The position numbers were made by a program, and so were the translations under genes. Positions 19,848 to 28,761 of a stretch of 64,000 nucleotides of DNA are shown piece after piece. This DNA is from PALSA-243 sp049522755. GTDB lineage: Bacteria > Acidobacteriota > Terriglobia > Bryobacterales > Bryobacteraceae. Position 1 is the first letter of the stretch. Each line of letters opens with the position of its first letter. Location: the NCBI GenBank assembly GCA_049522755.1, contig JBEKNN010000009.1, forward strand, positions 1 to 64,000. Direction: 5' to 3'. The notes under the pieces were generated by a model that saw only the letters and a program-made list of their open reading frames with translations, did no database searches and was not told where the DNA came from.

Positions 19848-20801
19848 GTGACCGTTACTCGCCGAAGCATCCTCACCACTATCGCCGCCACCGCGGCCGT
19901 TCAAGCCCAGCGGAACCGCCCGCCCAGTTGGAAACCGAAACTTGGGACGCTGGGCAATTACACCGAGGCCAATGTCGATTTCACCAAGGCCGAAGGCTTC
20001 ACCAGCATGGAGCTTCGTCTCGACCCGATGAAGCAAGACGACGCCGCGCTAGCCGCCATCAAGGACAAGATGCAGCGCTCCGGCCTCTACTTCTCATCGC
20101 TCGCCTGCGATGGAAACCACATCGATCCGGATCCGGCCAAGCGCGCCCGGCAAATCCAGATCGCGCGGAAAGCCATCGAAGTCTGCGGCAAGCTCGGCAT
20201 CCCGGCCATCGCCGGCCAATCCGGCAAGATCGTCGGCCAGTCGCTCCAGCAGCAGGTGGACGAAGTGGTCAAGGTCTACACCGAAAACTATTTTCCGCTG
20301 TGCGAGCAGTACAAAGTGAAAATTCTCTGGGAACCGTATGCGGGCGGTCCGAACATCGGTACCGGCCCCGTGGGTTGGGAGGCGCTATTCAAAGCGTTCC
20401 ACGACAGCCCCAACGTCGGCCTGCAATTCGACCCCTCGCACCTGGTGTGGCAAATGATGGACCCGGTGCAGGCCGCGCGCGATTTCGTCGGCAAGATCTA
20501 CGACGTGCATCTCAAGGACACCGAAATCCTCTGGCATATCCTGCGCCGCACGGGCATTGAGCCGGTCGATAACTCGCGCTGGTGGCGCTTCCGCGTGCCC
20601 GGCTATGGGTCGGTGGATTGGAAGGGCTTCTTCTCGGTGCTCGCCGAAGCCGGATATCAAGGCGCCATGAATATCGAAAATGAGGACCCGTTCTACGGGC
20701 CTTCCTACGATCAGCAGGGGAATTTCACGGACAGCTTCAAGCGCGGCTTCCGCCAGGCCCACGAATTCCTGAAGACGCTGATCCCGCCGGTAGAAGGCTG
20801 A
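19848..20801 (+). CDS. secreted sugar phosphate isomerase/epimerase-like TIM-barrel protein
   Basis: A 317-residue xylose-isomerase-like TIM barrel (AP endonuclease 2 superfamily). Signs are CGKLGIPAIAGQSG, YFPLCEQYKVKILWEPYA, GLQFDPSHLVWQM and KIYDVHLKDTEI, carrying the conserved Glu, Asp/His and His-Lys-Asp metal-ligand regions. The GTG start gives a twin-arginine-like signal (TRRSILTTIAATAAVQAQ), so the protein is probably exported. Members of this group act on sugars or inositols; the substrate is unknown. No close operon partner. Confidence 0.84.
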   Translation: MTVTRRSILTTIAATAAVQAQRNRPPSWKPKLGTLGNYTEANVDFTKAEGFTSMELRLDPMKQDDAALAAIKDKMQRSGLYFSSLACDGNHIDPDPAKRARQIQIARKAIEVCGKLGIPAIAGQSGKIVGQSLQQQVDEVVKVYTENYFPLCEQYKVKILWEPYAGGPNIGTGPVGWEALFKAFHDSPNVGLQFDPSHLVWQMMDPVQAARDFVGKIYDVHLKDTEILWHILRRTGIEPVDNSRWWRFRVPGYGSVDWKGFFSVLAEAGYQGAMNIENEDPFYGPSYDQQGNFTDSFKRGFRQAHEFLKTLIPPVEG

Positions 20802-20888
20802 CGGCGCGGGCGATTCGATCGGCTCGTAGTACCTGACGGGTGCACTTTTCAGGCGCTTGGCCTCTTGCGCATAGTAGAATCGGTGGGT

Positions 20889-22562
20889 ATGCGACGTATC
20901 TCCGTTCTGTTCTTGGGGCTTTTGGCTATCCTGCCAAGCGCCATTCCAACGTGGGCCGCGCAGCCGGTGCGCGCCCGCCACGGCATGGTGGTATCGCGCG
21001 AAACCCACGCCACCCAAGCCGGCTTGAAGGTACTGGAATCCGGCGGCAATGCCGTCGATGCCGCGGTTGCGGTGGGCTTCGCGCTCGCGGTGACCCACTC
21101 CAGCGCCGGGAACCTCGGCGGCGGCGGATTCATGCTGGTGCGCCTGGCCGACGGCCGGACCGCCTTTATCGATTTCCGCGAGCGCGCGCCGGAATCGGCC
21201 ACGCACGATATGTATCTCGACGCCAACGGCAAGCTGACGCGCGACAGCATCACTGGATATCGCGCGTCGGGAGTTCCGGGAACGGTCGCGGGCCTGGAAT
21301 ACGCGTCGAAGCATTTCGGCAAGCGGCCTTGGGCCGAGCTGGTGCAGCCGGCGATCGAGCTCGCGGCCAAGGGGTTTCCGCTTTCCTATGCGCAAGCCAA
21401 CGGACTGCGCGGCGGCGGGTTGAACGCCTTCCCCGAATCGAAACGCATCTTTCAGCGCGATGGTAATTACTACGAGCCCGGCGATATCTTCGTGCAGCCC
21501 GATCTGGCGAAGACGCTCTCGCGGATCGCACAATCGGGCAGCCAGGATTTCTACCACGGCGAGACCGCGCATCTGCTGGCGGCCGATATGCAAGCGCACA
21601 ACGGCACGATTACGCTCGCCGATCTGGAAGCTTACAAGGCCATCGAGCGCAAGCCGCTGACGGGCAAGTATCGCGGCTATGACATTGTGACCGCGCCGCC
21701 GCCGAGCTCGGGCGGGGTGGGCATTCTGCAGATGCTGGGAGTGCTGGAAGGCACGGGCTATGAAAAGGGCGGCGCCGGGTCGGCGGAGGTGGTGCACTAT
21801 ATGACTGAGGCGATGCGCCGCTTCTTCGCGGACCGCAACCAGTGGATGGGCGATCCCGATTTCGTGAAGGTGCCGGTGGCGGGGATGCTGAACCCCGAGT
21901 ACATCAAGAAGCTGCGCGCTTCGATCGACCCGGTGCGCGCCACGCCCAGCAGCGAGGTGAAGGCGGGCGTGTTCACGGGGCGCGAATCGTTCGAGACCAC
22001 GCACTTCACCGTGGCCGACGACGAAGGCAACATCGCCTCGATGACCTACACGCTGAACGGCGGATACGGCAGCAAGGTGACGGCGACGGGCTTGGGATTC
22101 CTGCTCAACAATGAGATGGACGACTTCATGGCGAAACCGGGCGAGGCGAATATGTTCGGGCTGGTGCAGGGCGAGGCCAACGCCATCGCCCCGCACAAGA
22201 CGCCGCTTTCGGCGATGACTCCCACCATCGTATTGAAGGACGGCAAGCCTTTCCTGGCGCTGGGTTCGCCGGGCGGGCCCACCATCATCAACAGCGTGCT
22301 CGAAGTCATGGTCAATATAATCGACTTCAACATGAACGTGCAGGATGCGGTGAACTGGCCGCGCTTCCATCACCAGAACCTGCCGGACGACGTGCGCGTG
22401 GAGCCTGGCTATTCGCCCGATACCGTGGCGATTCTGGAAAAGAACGGTTACACTGTGCGGCGGGTTGGCGCGCAGGGAGAAGTGGCGGCGATTCGGTTCA
22501 ATAATGGATGGCTGGAAGGCGCGGCCGATCCGCGCACGGAAGGCACGGCGGCCGGCCGCTAA
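20889..22562 (+). CDS. ggt: gamma-glutamyltransferase
   Basis: Periplasmic N-terminal-nucleophile hydrolase that transfers or hydrolyses the gamma-glutamyl group of glutathione and related compounds. About 557 residues from ATG 20889, which starts a clear signal peptide (MRRISVLFLGLLAILPSA); the frame is also open from a TTG at 20865. The protein self-cleaves before the catalytic Thr in ESFETTHFTVADDEGNIAS. Other family signatures are GMVVSRETHATQAGLKVLES, GNAVDAAVAVGFALAVTHS, GNLGGGGFMLVR and LGSPGGPTIINSVLEV. Length is normal. The next gene starts 19 bases downstream, so the two are likely co-transcribed. Confidence 0.95.
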   Translation: MRRISVLFLGLLAILPSAIPTWAAQPVRARHGMVVSRETHATQAGLKVLESGGNAVDAAVAVGFALAVTHSSAGNLGGGGFMLVRLADGRTAFIDFRERAPESATHDMYLDANGKLTRDSITGYRASGVPGTVAGLEYASKHFGKRPWAELVQPAIELAAKGFPLSYAQANGLRGGGLNAFPESKRIFQRDGNYYEPGDIFVQPDLAKTLSRIAQSGSQDFYHGETAHLLAADMQAHNGTITLADLEAYKAIERKPLTGKYRGYDIVTAPPPSSGGVGILQMLGVLEGTGYEKGGAGSAEVVHYMTEAMRRFFADRNQWMGDPDFVKVPVAGMLNPEYIKKLRASIDPVRATPSSEVKAGVFTGRESFETTHFTVADDEGNIASMTYTLNGGYGSKVTATGLGFLLNNEMDDFMAKPGEANMFGLVQGEANAIAPHKTPLSAMTPTIVLKDGKPFLALGSPGGPTIINSVLEVMVNIIDFNMNVQDAVNWPRFHHQNLPDDVRVEPGYSPDTVAILEKNGYTVRRVGAQGEVAAIRFNNGWLEGAADPRTEGTAAGR

Positions 22563-22581
22563 GGCGGGGCGCTAACTGGGA

Positions 22582-23427
22582 ATGACCCCGCGAATGAATC
22601 ACGTACTCTCGACGCACCTCTTCGTCAACCAGCGCCTGACCGTGGCGATGCTGAACCGCATCCAGCAGGCCGGCATTCCGGCCGTGGAGATTTTCTGCGC
22701 GCGGCAGCACCTGGATTATCGCAACAAGGCGCAAGTGGCCGAGCTGGGCCATTGGTTCCGCGACTCCGATCTGAAACTGCACTCGCTGCATTCGCCGATG
22801 TACACCGATGAGATCTGGGGACGCTCGGGGCCGCATACGGTGGTCACCATCACGGAGCCCGTGAAGTCGCAGCGACTGCAATGGGTGGATGAGATCAAGC
22901 GCGCACTCGAGACTGCCGAGACCGTTCCCTTCCGCTATTTGATCCAGCATATCGGCGTCAGCGGCGAAGAGTTCGACATGTATAAGGTGGACGCGGCTTT
23001 TTGCGCGCTGGAAGAGCTGAGTCTGTTCGCACGCCAGCGCGGCGTGGAGATACTGCTCGAGAACATTCCTAACGACCTTTCGAGCGCCGAGCGGCTGCTG
23101 CTGTTCGAAGAGTTGACGCACATCGGGTTGAACTACGTGCTCGACACGGGCCACGCCAACATGAACGAGGGCGTGGAAGCCGCTTACAACCTGATGAAGG
23201 GGCGCATACGCTCGACGCATATCCACGACAATAACGGCACGGACGATAAGCATCTGTTCCCGTTCCTGAGCGAGGGCGGCACCATCGATTGGAAGAAGGG
23301 GATGGAGCTGCTGCGCAGCCGGGAGGACCAATATCCCCTGCTGCTGGAGTTGAAGGAGCAGCCGGAATATGCGGCAAATTCGCTGGATGCGGCGCTGCGA
23401 GTCTTCGATAAGTTGGAGGAGCAGTAG
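22582..23427 (+). CDS. sugar phosphate isomerase/epimerase-like TIM-barrel protein
   Basis: A 281-residue cytoplasmic TIM-barrel protein of the xylose-isomerase-like superfamily, with AGIPAVEIFCARQHLDY, GVEILLENIPNDL, LNYVLDTGHANMNEG and STHIHDNNGTDDKHLFPF carrying the predicted metal ligands (Glu, His, Asp, His). No signal peptide, unlike the paralogue at 19848. ATG at 22582 is used; an ATG at 22594 (MNHVLSTHLF) is an alternative and neither has a strong ribosome-binding site. It sits 19 bases behind ggt. Substrate unknown. Confidence 0.84.
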   Translation: MTPRMNHVLSTHLFVNQRLTVAMLNRIQQAGIPAVEIFCARQHLDYRNKAQVAELGHWFRDSDLKLHSLHSPMYTDEIWGRSGPHTVVTITEPVKSQRLQWVDEIKRALETAETVPFRYLIQHIGVSGEEFDMYKVDAAFCALEELSLFARQRGVEILLENIPNDLSSAERLLLFEELTHIGLNYVLDTGHANMNEGVEAAYNLMKGRIRSTHIHDNNGTDDKHLFPFLSEGGTIDWKKGMELLRSREDQYPLLLELKEQPEYAANSLDAALRVFDKLEEQ

Positions 23428-23496
23428 GCGGAGGCAACGGCGGCTGTCATCCGGGTTTTCATCCCGCGAGGCCGCCGCGGCAATCGCATGGGCAAG

Positions 23497-24075
23497 CTAG
23501 CGATGCATGGGAGCGGCGCTGGCGCTGGCGCTATCCAGCGCGAGGTTCAACTGCAGCACGTTGACTCGCGGTTCGCCGAACAGGCCTAGCTGCCGGCCTT
23601 CAGTGTGCGCGGCAATCAGTTGCCGCACCGTATCGGTGGACAGGCCGCGCGCCCCGGCCACCCGGCCAGCCTGGGCTTCCGCCGCGGCGGGGCTGATGTG
23701 GGGATCGAGCCCGCTGGCGGAAGCCGTGACGATATCGGCCGGAATCGGACCGGTGAACGTGGGGTTCTCCGCCCGAAACTTCGCCGCATCCCCTTGGACG
23801 CGGTCAATCAGCTTTTGGTTGGTGGGCCCATAATTCGATCCGCCTGACGCAAGGCCGTCATACGCGTCAGGCCTGCCGTGGAAGTATTCCGGCCGCGTGA
23901 ACTTTTGGCCGATCAATTCCGAGCCGATAGTCTTGCCATTCGCTTCGATCAAGCTTCCGGCAGCCTGGCGCGGAAAGAACACCTTCGCCAAACCCGTCAC
24001 CAACAGCGGGTAGAGCACGCCCGTCAGCACCGTCAAGACAATGGTCGCTTTCACTGCAATCAGTAGTTGTTTCAT
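23497..24075 (-). CDS. kdpC: potassium-transporting ATPase subunit C
   Basis: KdpC, the 192-residue single-span accessory subunit of the Kdp K+ pump, thought to stabilise or promote K+ binding in the complex. N-terminal membrane helix (IVLTVLTGVLYPLLVTGLAK), then family signatures LIGQKFTRPEYFHGRPDAY, SGGSNYGPTNQKLIDRV, TASASGLDPHISPAAA and a C-terminal NVLQLNLALD. Its ATG overlaps the end of kdpB by four bases, so they are translationally coupled. It is the last gene of the operon; no kdpD or kdpE follows. Confidence 0.96.
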   Translation of the reverse strand: MKQLLIAVKATIVLTVLTGVLYPLLVTGLAKVFFPRQAAGSLIEANGKTIGSELIGQKFTRPEYFHGRPDAYDGLASGGSNYGPTNQKLIDRVQGDAAKFRAENPTFTGPIPADIVTASASGLDPHISPAAAEAQAGRVAGARGLSTDTVRQLIAAHTEGRQLGLFGEPRVNVLQLNLALDSASASAAPMHR

Positions 24076-26162
24076 GCGAGCCTCAGTATTCCCAACAGCC
24101 GGTCGATCAGCCAGATCCCCGGAAAGGGCGCCAGTACGCCGCCCAGGCCATATACGAGCAGATTCCGCCGCAGCAAGGCGGCCGCCGACATGGGCCGGTA
24201 TTTTACGCCGCGAAGCGCGAGCGGGATGAGCGCAATGATAATCAACGCGTTGAAGATCACCGACGCCAGCACCGCGCTTTGGGCGCTGTGCAGCTGCATG
24301 ATATTGAGCGCCGCCAACGCCGGATACGTGGCCATGAACATGGCCGGCAGAATGGCGAAATATTTGGCGATGTCGTTGGCGATGGAAAACGTGGTCAAGG
24401 CGCCGCGCGTCATCAGCAACTGCTTGCCGATGGCCACCACCTCAATCAGCTTGGTGGGGTTCGAATCGAGGTCCACCATGTTGCCCGCTTCCTTGGCGGC
24501 CATGGTGCCCGTGTTCATCGCCAGCCCCACGTCGGCCTGCGCCAGCGCGGGCGCGTCGTTGGTGCCATCGCCGGTCATGGCCACCAGGCGTCCGCCCGCC
24601 TGCTCCTTCTTGATCAGGTCCATCTTGTCTTTGGGCGTGGCCTGCGCCAGAAAATCGTCGACGCCGGCTTCGGCCGCAATTGCGGCGGCGGTGAGCGGAT
24701 TGTCGCCCGTGATCATTACCGTGCGGATGCCCATCTTGCGCAGCTGCTCGAACCGGTCGCGCATGCCGCCCTTCACCACATCCTTCAGATGAACCACGCC
24801 CATCGCGCGGCCGCGGTCCGCCACCGCCAGCGGCGTGCCACCCGACCGCGAAATGCGAGTGGTGATAGTCAACAACTCCTCCGGGACGCTTCCGCCGTGC
24901 TCCCCCAGGAACTCGCACACCGAATCGGTGGCGCCTTTGCGGATGCAGCGCCCGTCGATATCGACGCCGCTCATGCGCGTCTGCGCGGCGAACGGAATGA
25001 ACTTAGCTTCGTGTTCCGCCACCTCGCGCCCGCGAATGCCGTACTTCTCCTTTGCCAGCACTACGATGGAACGGCCTTCCGGCGTCTCGTCCGCAAGGCT
25101 GGCAAGCTGGGCCGCATTGGCTACTTCTTCCGGCGTCGCGTCGCCGACCGGGATGAACTCCACCGCCTGGCGGTTGCCCAGCGTGATGGTGCCGGTTTTA
25201 TCGAGCAGCAGGGTGTTCACGTCGCCGGCCGCTTCCACAGCCTTGCCGCTCATGGCCAGCACGTTGTGCTGCATCACGCGGTCCATGCCGGCAATGCCGA
25301 TGGCCGAAAGCAGACCGCCGATGGTGGTAGGAATCAGGCACACCAGCAGCGAGATCAGGACCGTCACCGACGGCACGGCGCCGCTGTAGACCGCGAACGG
25401 CTCCAGCGTCACCACCGCCAGCAGAAAGATCAGCGTCAGCCCGGCGATCACGATATTCAGCGCGATTTCATTGGGCGTCTTCTGCCGCTGCGCGCCTTCC
25501 ACCAGCGCGATCATGCGGTCCAAAAAGGTCTCGCCGGGATTCGACGTGATCTTCACCTTGATGAAGTCCGAGAGCACTTTGGTGCCGCCGGTCACCGCGC
25601 TGCGGTCGCCGCCGGATTCGCGGATTACCGGAGCGCTTTCGCCCGTGATGGCCGATTCATCCACGGTGGCGATCCCTTCGATCACATCTCCGTCGCCGGG
25701 AATGATCTCGTTGGCCTCCACCAGTACGATATCGTCGCGGCGAAGCTGCGCCGCCGCGATAACCTCATCGCGCCCATTGACCAGGCGGCGCGCGGTGGTC
25801 TCGGTCTTGGTCTTGCGCAGCGTATCCGCCTGCGCCTTTCCACGCCCTTCGGCCATGGCTTCGGCAAAGTTGGCGAACAGCACGGTGAACCACAGCCATA
25901 GCGTAATCTGGAAGGTGAACCAGACATCGTGCGCGCCGACGGTGAAATCGCGGACCGCCAGCGCCGTGGTCATTACCGCTCCCACTTCCACCACGAACAT
26001 CACCGGATTCTTCATCATGGGGCGCGGGTGCAGCTTGCGGAACGAATCGCCAATGGCGCGACGGACGATGGGCGGATCGAGCAGGGGCCGCGCGCGCGGC
26101 GCCTTCTTGGATATCAGCGACGTACTGTCGAGCGGTGGAGGAGGAACGATTGCGGTTGCCAT
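24072..26162 (-). CDS. kdpB: potassium-transporting ATPase ATP-binding subunit
   Basis: KdpB, 696 residues, the P-type ATPase subunit that hydrolyses ATP and drives K+ import through KdpA. The phosphorylated Asp lies in LLLDKTGTITLGNR (about residue 318). Also visible are TGESAPVIRESGGD (actuator domain TGES), the hinge TGDGTNDAPALAQADVG and the membrane helices flanking VCLIPTTIGGLLSAIGIAGM. Normal length. It follows kdpA by four bases and overlaps kdpC. The N-terminus (about residues 1-30) is a slightly long Pro/Ser-rich segment. The Ser in the TGES loop through which some Kdp systems are inhibited cannot be judged by eye. Confidence 0.97.
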   Translation of the reverse strand: MATAIVPPPPLDSTSLISKKAPRARPLLDPPIVRRAIGDSFRKLHPRPMMKNPVMFVVEVGAVMTTALAVRDFTVGAHDVWFTFQITLWLWFTVLFANFAEAMAEGRGKAQADTLRKTKTETTARRLVNGRDEVIAAAQLRRDDIVLVEANEIIPGDGDVIEGIATVDESAITGESAPVIRESGGDRSAVTGGTKVLSDFIKVKITSNPGETFLDRMIALVEGAQRQKTPNEIALNIVIAGLTLIFLLAVVTLEPFAVYSGAVPSVTVLISLLVCLIPTTIGGLLSAIGIAGMDRVMQHNVLAMSGKAVEAAGDVNTLLLDKTGTITLGNRQAVEFIPVGDATPEEVANAAQLASLADETPEGRSIVVLAKEKYGIRGREVAEHEAKFIPFAAQTRMSGVDIDGRCIRKGATDSVCEFLGEHGGSVPEELLTITTRISRSGGTPLAVADRGRAMGVVHLKDVVKGGMRDRFEQLRKMGIRTVMITGDNPLTAAAIAAEAGVDDFLAQATPKDKMDLIKKEQAGGRLVAMTGDGTNDAPALAQADVGLAMNTGTMAAKEAGNMVDLDSNPTKLIEVVAIGKQLLMTRGALTTFSIANDIAKYFAILPAMFMATYPALAALNIMQLHSAQSAVLASVIFNALIIIALIPLALRGVKYRPMSAAALLRRNLLVYGLGGVLAPFPGIWLIDRLLGILRLA

Positions 26163-26166
26163 TGGG

Positions 26167-27876
26167 TTAGCTCCAGAGCTTGCCTTGATGCATGAGGAAA
26201 TGTTCGACGATGGGCCCGAGCGAGAGCGCAGGGAAGAATGTGAGCGCGCCCACGATCATCACCACCGCCACCAGCAGGAAGACGAAAAGCGGCCCGTGGG
26301 TTGGGAAGGTGCCCGTGGAAACCGGCGTCTGCTTTTTCTGCGCCAGGCTGCCGGCCGCGGCCAGCAGCGGGATCATCATCAGGAATCTGCCGAACAGCAT
26401 GGCGAAGCCGATCGAGGTATTGAGATACGGCGTATTAGCGCTGATGCCGCCGAACGCGCTGCCGTTATTCCCGGTGGCGCTCGCATAAGTGTAGAGCACC
26501 TCGGAAAGTCCGTGCGGCCCGTGGTTACCCAAGCTGCTTTTGACTGTGTTCAAGACCGCGCCCGCCCCGGCGAAACCGAGGATGGTGAAAGCCAGCACTA
26601 AGGCGGCGAGCATCACCATCTTGACTTCTTTCTGTTCGATCTTCTTGCCGAGGTATTCCGGCGTACGGCCCACCATCAATCCGGCGATGAAAACGGAAAG
26701 GATGGCGAACATCAGCATTCCATAGAGACCGGAGCCGACGCCGCCGAAGATCACTTCGCCGAGCTCGATATTAACCAACGGCACGAGACCGCCGAGCGGC
26801 GTGAGGCTGTCGTGCATGGTGTTGACGGCGCCGCAGCTTGCGTCGGTTGTGACCACTGTGAAGAGAGAGGAATCCGCCATGCCGAAGCGGACATCCTTGC
26901 CTTCCCAATTCCCGTTCGCGGTAAGCCCGAGTTTGGTCAGATTCGGATTGCCGGCCATCTCCGACGGATAGGTGACGCAGACGCCGAAGATAAACAGCGC
27001 CAGCATGGCCGCGAAGATGGCCCACCCTTGCCGCGTGTCTTTGACCATCTTGCCGAACGTGTAAGTGAGGCCCGCCGGAATCAGAAAAATGAAGACCATC
27101 TGCGCGAAATTCGAGAATGGCGTCGGGTTCTCGTACGGATGCGCAGAGTTGGCGGCGGTGAATCCTCCACCGTTGGTGCCGATCATCTTGATGGCCTCCT
27201 GCGAGGCGATGGGGCCTTGCGGAATGGTCTGCGCGGCGCCTTCCACGGTGGCGGCTTTGGTGTACGGCGAGAAGTTCTGAATGACTCCCTGGGAGCACAG
27301 GAACAGTGCGCCGGCCACCGAGAGCGGCAGCAGCACATACACGGTGGCGCGCGTGAAATCGACCCAGAAGTTGCCCAGCGATTTCACCGAGTGCCGCGAA
27401 AAACCGCGCACGCAAGCGATAGCTACGGCGATGCCCGCGGCCGCCGAAAAGAAGTTGTGCGTAGCGAGGCCGATCATCTCCGCGAGATAGCTCATGGTGG
27501 TTTCGGGCGTGTAGGCCTGCCAGTTGGTGTTGGTGGTGAAGCTGGCCGCCGTGTTGAAAGCCAGAGCCGAGGCTACGTTGCCGAGCCCTTGCGGATTCAG
27601 CGGGAACCACTGTTGCAGCCGAAGGATCAAGTACGTGAGCAGCATGCTGACGATGCTGAAAGCGAGGACGCCGCCGGCGTAACACGTCCAATGCTGCTCG
27701 GCGGTTTCATCGATGCCGCACAGCTTGTAGATGGCTACCTCGAGAGGCCGCAGAAGGCGGTGCGCCCAGGTGCGCTCGCCCGCGAAGACCTTGGCCATGT
27801 AAGCGCCCAGGGGTGCGGTGAGAGCCGCAACTACGGCGATGAAAACCAATATGAGAAGGATGCCGCTGGCGCTCAT
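26167..27876 (-). CDS. kdpA: potassium-transporting ATPase subunit A
   Basis: KdpA, 569 residues, the channel-like subunit that binds K+ in the membrane, related to Trk/Ktr transporters. The four selectivity-filter-like regions are visible (AASFTTNTNWQAYTPET, KMIGTNGGGFTAANSAHPYE, CGAVNTMHDSLTPLGG, NNGSAFGGISANTPYLN). The start at ATG 27876 is chosen because AGGAGA stands eight bases upstream and it gives MSASGILLILVFIAVVAAL as first helix. A longer frame from a TTG at 27945 would run through a REP-like palindrome and is rejected. kdpF lies upstream, kdpB four bases downstream. Confidence 0.96.
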   Translation of the reverse strand: MSASGILLILVFIAVVAALTAPLGAYMAKVFAGERTWAHRLLRPLEVAIYKLCGIDETAEQHWTCYAGGVLAFSIVSMLLTYLILRLQQWFPLNPQGLGNVASALAFNTAASFTTNTNWQAYTPETTMSYLAEMIGLATHNFFSAAAGIAVAIACVRGFSRHSVKSLGNFWVDFTRATVYVLLPLSVAGALFLCSQGVIQNFSPYTKAATVEGAAQTIPQGPIASQEAIKMIGTNGGGFTAANSAHPYENPTPFSNFAQMVFIFLIPAGLTYTFGKMVKDTRQGWAIFAAMLALFIFGVCVTYPSEMAGNPNLTKLGLTANGNWEGKDVRFGMADSSLFTVVTTDASCGAVNTMHDSLTPLGGLVPLVNIELGEVIFGGVGSGLYGMLMFAILSVFIAGLMVGRTPEYLGKKIEQKEVKMVMLAALVLAFTILGFAGAGAVLNTVKSSLGNHGPHGLSEVLYTYASATGNNGSAFGGISANTPYLNTSIGFAMLFGRFLMMIPLLAAAGSLAQKKQTPVSTGTFPTHGPLFVFLLVAVVMIVGALTFFPALSLGPIVEHFLMHQGKLWS

Positions 27877-27913
27877 CGATCGAGTCTCCTGGAAAGAACC
27901 ACCTGAAAGGCGG

Positions 27914-27938
27914 CTGCAGGCAGGATTGCCTGCCCCAC
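27914..27938. repeat. REP-like palindrome between kdpF and kdpA
   Basis: Inverted repeat GCAGGCA / TGCCTGC (loop GGAT) followed by CCCAC, i.e. GTGGG before the stem when read on the minus strand. It fits the variable-stem pattern seen at 34972. Its place inside the kdp transcript, ahead of the kdpA ribosome-binding site, could affect message stability or the ratio of KdpF to KdpA. Confidence 0.6.
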
Positions 27939-27957
27939 AAAGCAAGCGTCGCTCATC

Positions 27958-28041
27958 TTAGAACCTCTCCGGGCGGAGGAGGGCGTAGAACAGGTACACG
28001 CCCAGACCCACCGCTACTATCAGCGCAATCACGTAGTCCAT
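27958..28041 (-). CDS. kdpF: Kdp small membrane subunit F
   Basis: A 27-codon ORF encoding one hydrophobic helix, MDYVIALIVAVGLGVYLFYA followed by LLRPERF. This is the expected form of KdpF, the peptide that stabilises the KdpABC complex; the ending L-x-x-PE(R/K)F is its hallmark. AAGGA five bases before the ATG is a good ribosome-binding site. It is upstream of kdpA in the same direction, with 81 bases between stop and kdpA start containing a REP-like palindrome. Confidence 0.9.
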   Translation of the reverse strand: MDYVIALIVAVGLGVYLFYALLRPERF

Positions 28042-28049
28042 AAAATCCT

Positions 28050-28133
28050 TTAAAGGCGGTCGCAGCCTTTCACAAACATCCAGGCGGCCGCAAAGAACAG
28101 AATCGAGATGAGAATGAAGATCAGATCGAGCAT
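28050..28133 (-). CDS. 27-residue single-span membrane peptide upstream of kdpF
   Basis: A second mini-ORF in the kdp operon: MLDLIFILISILFFAAAWMF then VKGCDRL, a single hydrophobic helix with a short basic/acidic tail. GGAG nine bases before the ATG overlaps the stop region of the upstream usp-like gene, and the stop lies only eight bases from the kdpF start codon, so all are likely translated together. It is not KdpF (which follows) and has no assigned function. Similar short ORFs before kdpF are, to my recollection, common in other phyla and usually left unannotated. Possibly a second accessory helix of the pump. Confidence 0.6.
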   Translation of the reverse strand: MLDLIFILISILFFAAAWMFVKGCDRL

Positions 28134-28139
28134 CCGTAT

Positions 28140-28589
28140 TTACTCCACATGCACCAGCGCTACACGATGACCGTCGCGGGCCAGCGCCGCGGCGAGCCGT
28201 TCCTCGGAAGTCTTCCAGAGGCGCCGCCGCGTTCCCAGCAGAACCGTCGATTCCGGCTTGAGCGCGTGCCGGAAGCCCTCCTGGCAGCTGCGCGCCAACA
28301 CCACTTGCGGATTGACCGGCAGCGGACACTGGCTGGCCAGATCGATGAGTTGCTCGACCAGATGCGCGTGTACCAGCGCCGGGCATCCGAACGACATCGG
28401 ATAGGGAACCGTATGCACCGCGACCAGCATCACGCTGGCATTGAGCTTTTCCGCATACGCCGGCGCGCGCTTCATGACGGCTTCGGTGACGGCCCACTCC
28501 GTAAACGGGACGACGATCTCGATTGCGCCGCAGTGGCCGCCGATCTCAATCGCCGGCGGATCGATTTGTAACTCGCCGCAGGTAAGCAT
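28140..28589 (-). CDS. universal-stress-protein-like protein of the kdp operon
   Basis: A 149-residue soluble protein with an alpha/beta pattern like UspA domains: AIEIVVPFTEWAVTEAVMKR, ASVMLVAVHTVPYPM, PQVVLARSCQEGF, STVLLGTRRRLWKTSEERLA and a final strand RVALVHVE. It heads the kdp operon; its stop codon overlaps the ribosome-binding site of the 27-codon ORF. The sensor kinase KdpD contains a USP domain but is absent here, so a stand-alone USP protein acting in Kdp control is a fair inference, not a demonstrated role. AAAGG lies directly next to the ATG, closer than usual, so the start is less certain than the reading frame. Confidence 0.65.
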   Translation of the reverse strand: MLTCGELQIDPPAIEIGGHCGAIEIVVPFTEWAVTEAVMKRAPAYAEKLNASVMLVAVHTVPYPMSFGCPALVHAHLVEQLIDLASQCPLPVNPQVVLARSCQEGFRHALKPESTVLLGTRRRLWKTSEERLAAALARDGHRVALVHVE

Positions 28590-28761
28590 CCTTTATAAGC
28601 GTACGCCTCGCCACATAAAGAAGTCGTAAAGGAAGAATCAGGAATGGATTAGGGGTTACCTTGAAAACCGCCTGAGCAACCGTACGGCAAAGCACCCCAT
28701 AAGGTCTTGTTTTTTCTGCATCTTGGGTAGGCCAGGATAAGCCTGGCTGATCTTGTGAACT

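Noticed and set aside
27877..27945. Longer kdpA start at TTG 27945
   Set aside because: The extension reads through a REP-like palindrome, and ATG 27876 has an ideal AGGAGA site.
28676..28740. GCAAAGC on the plus strand, reminiscent of a c-di-GMP (GEMM) riboswitch
   Set aside because: The second conserved half (GGUAGGUAGC-type) and the tetraloop receptor are missing; the downstream GGTAGGCCAGG does not complete the fold.
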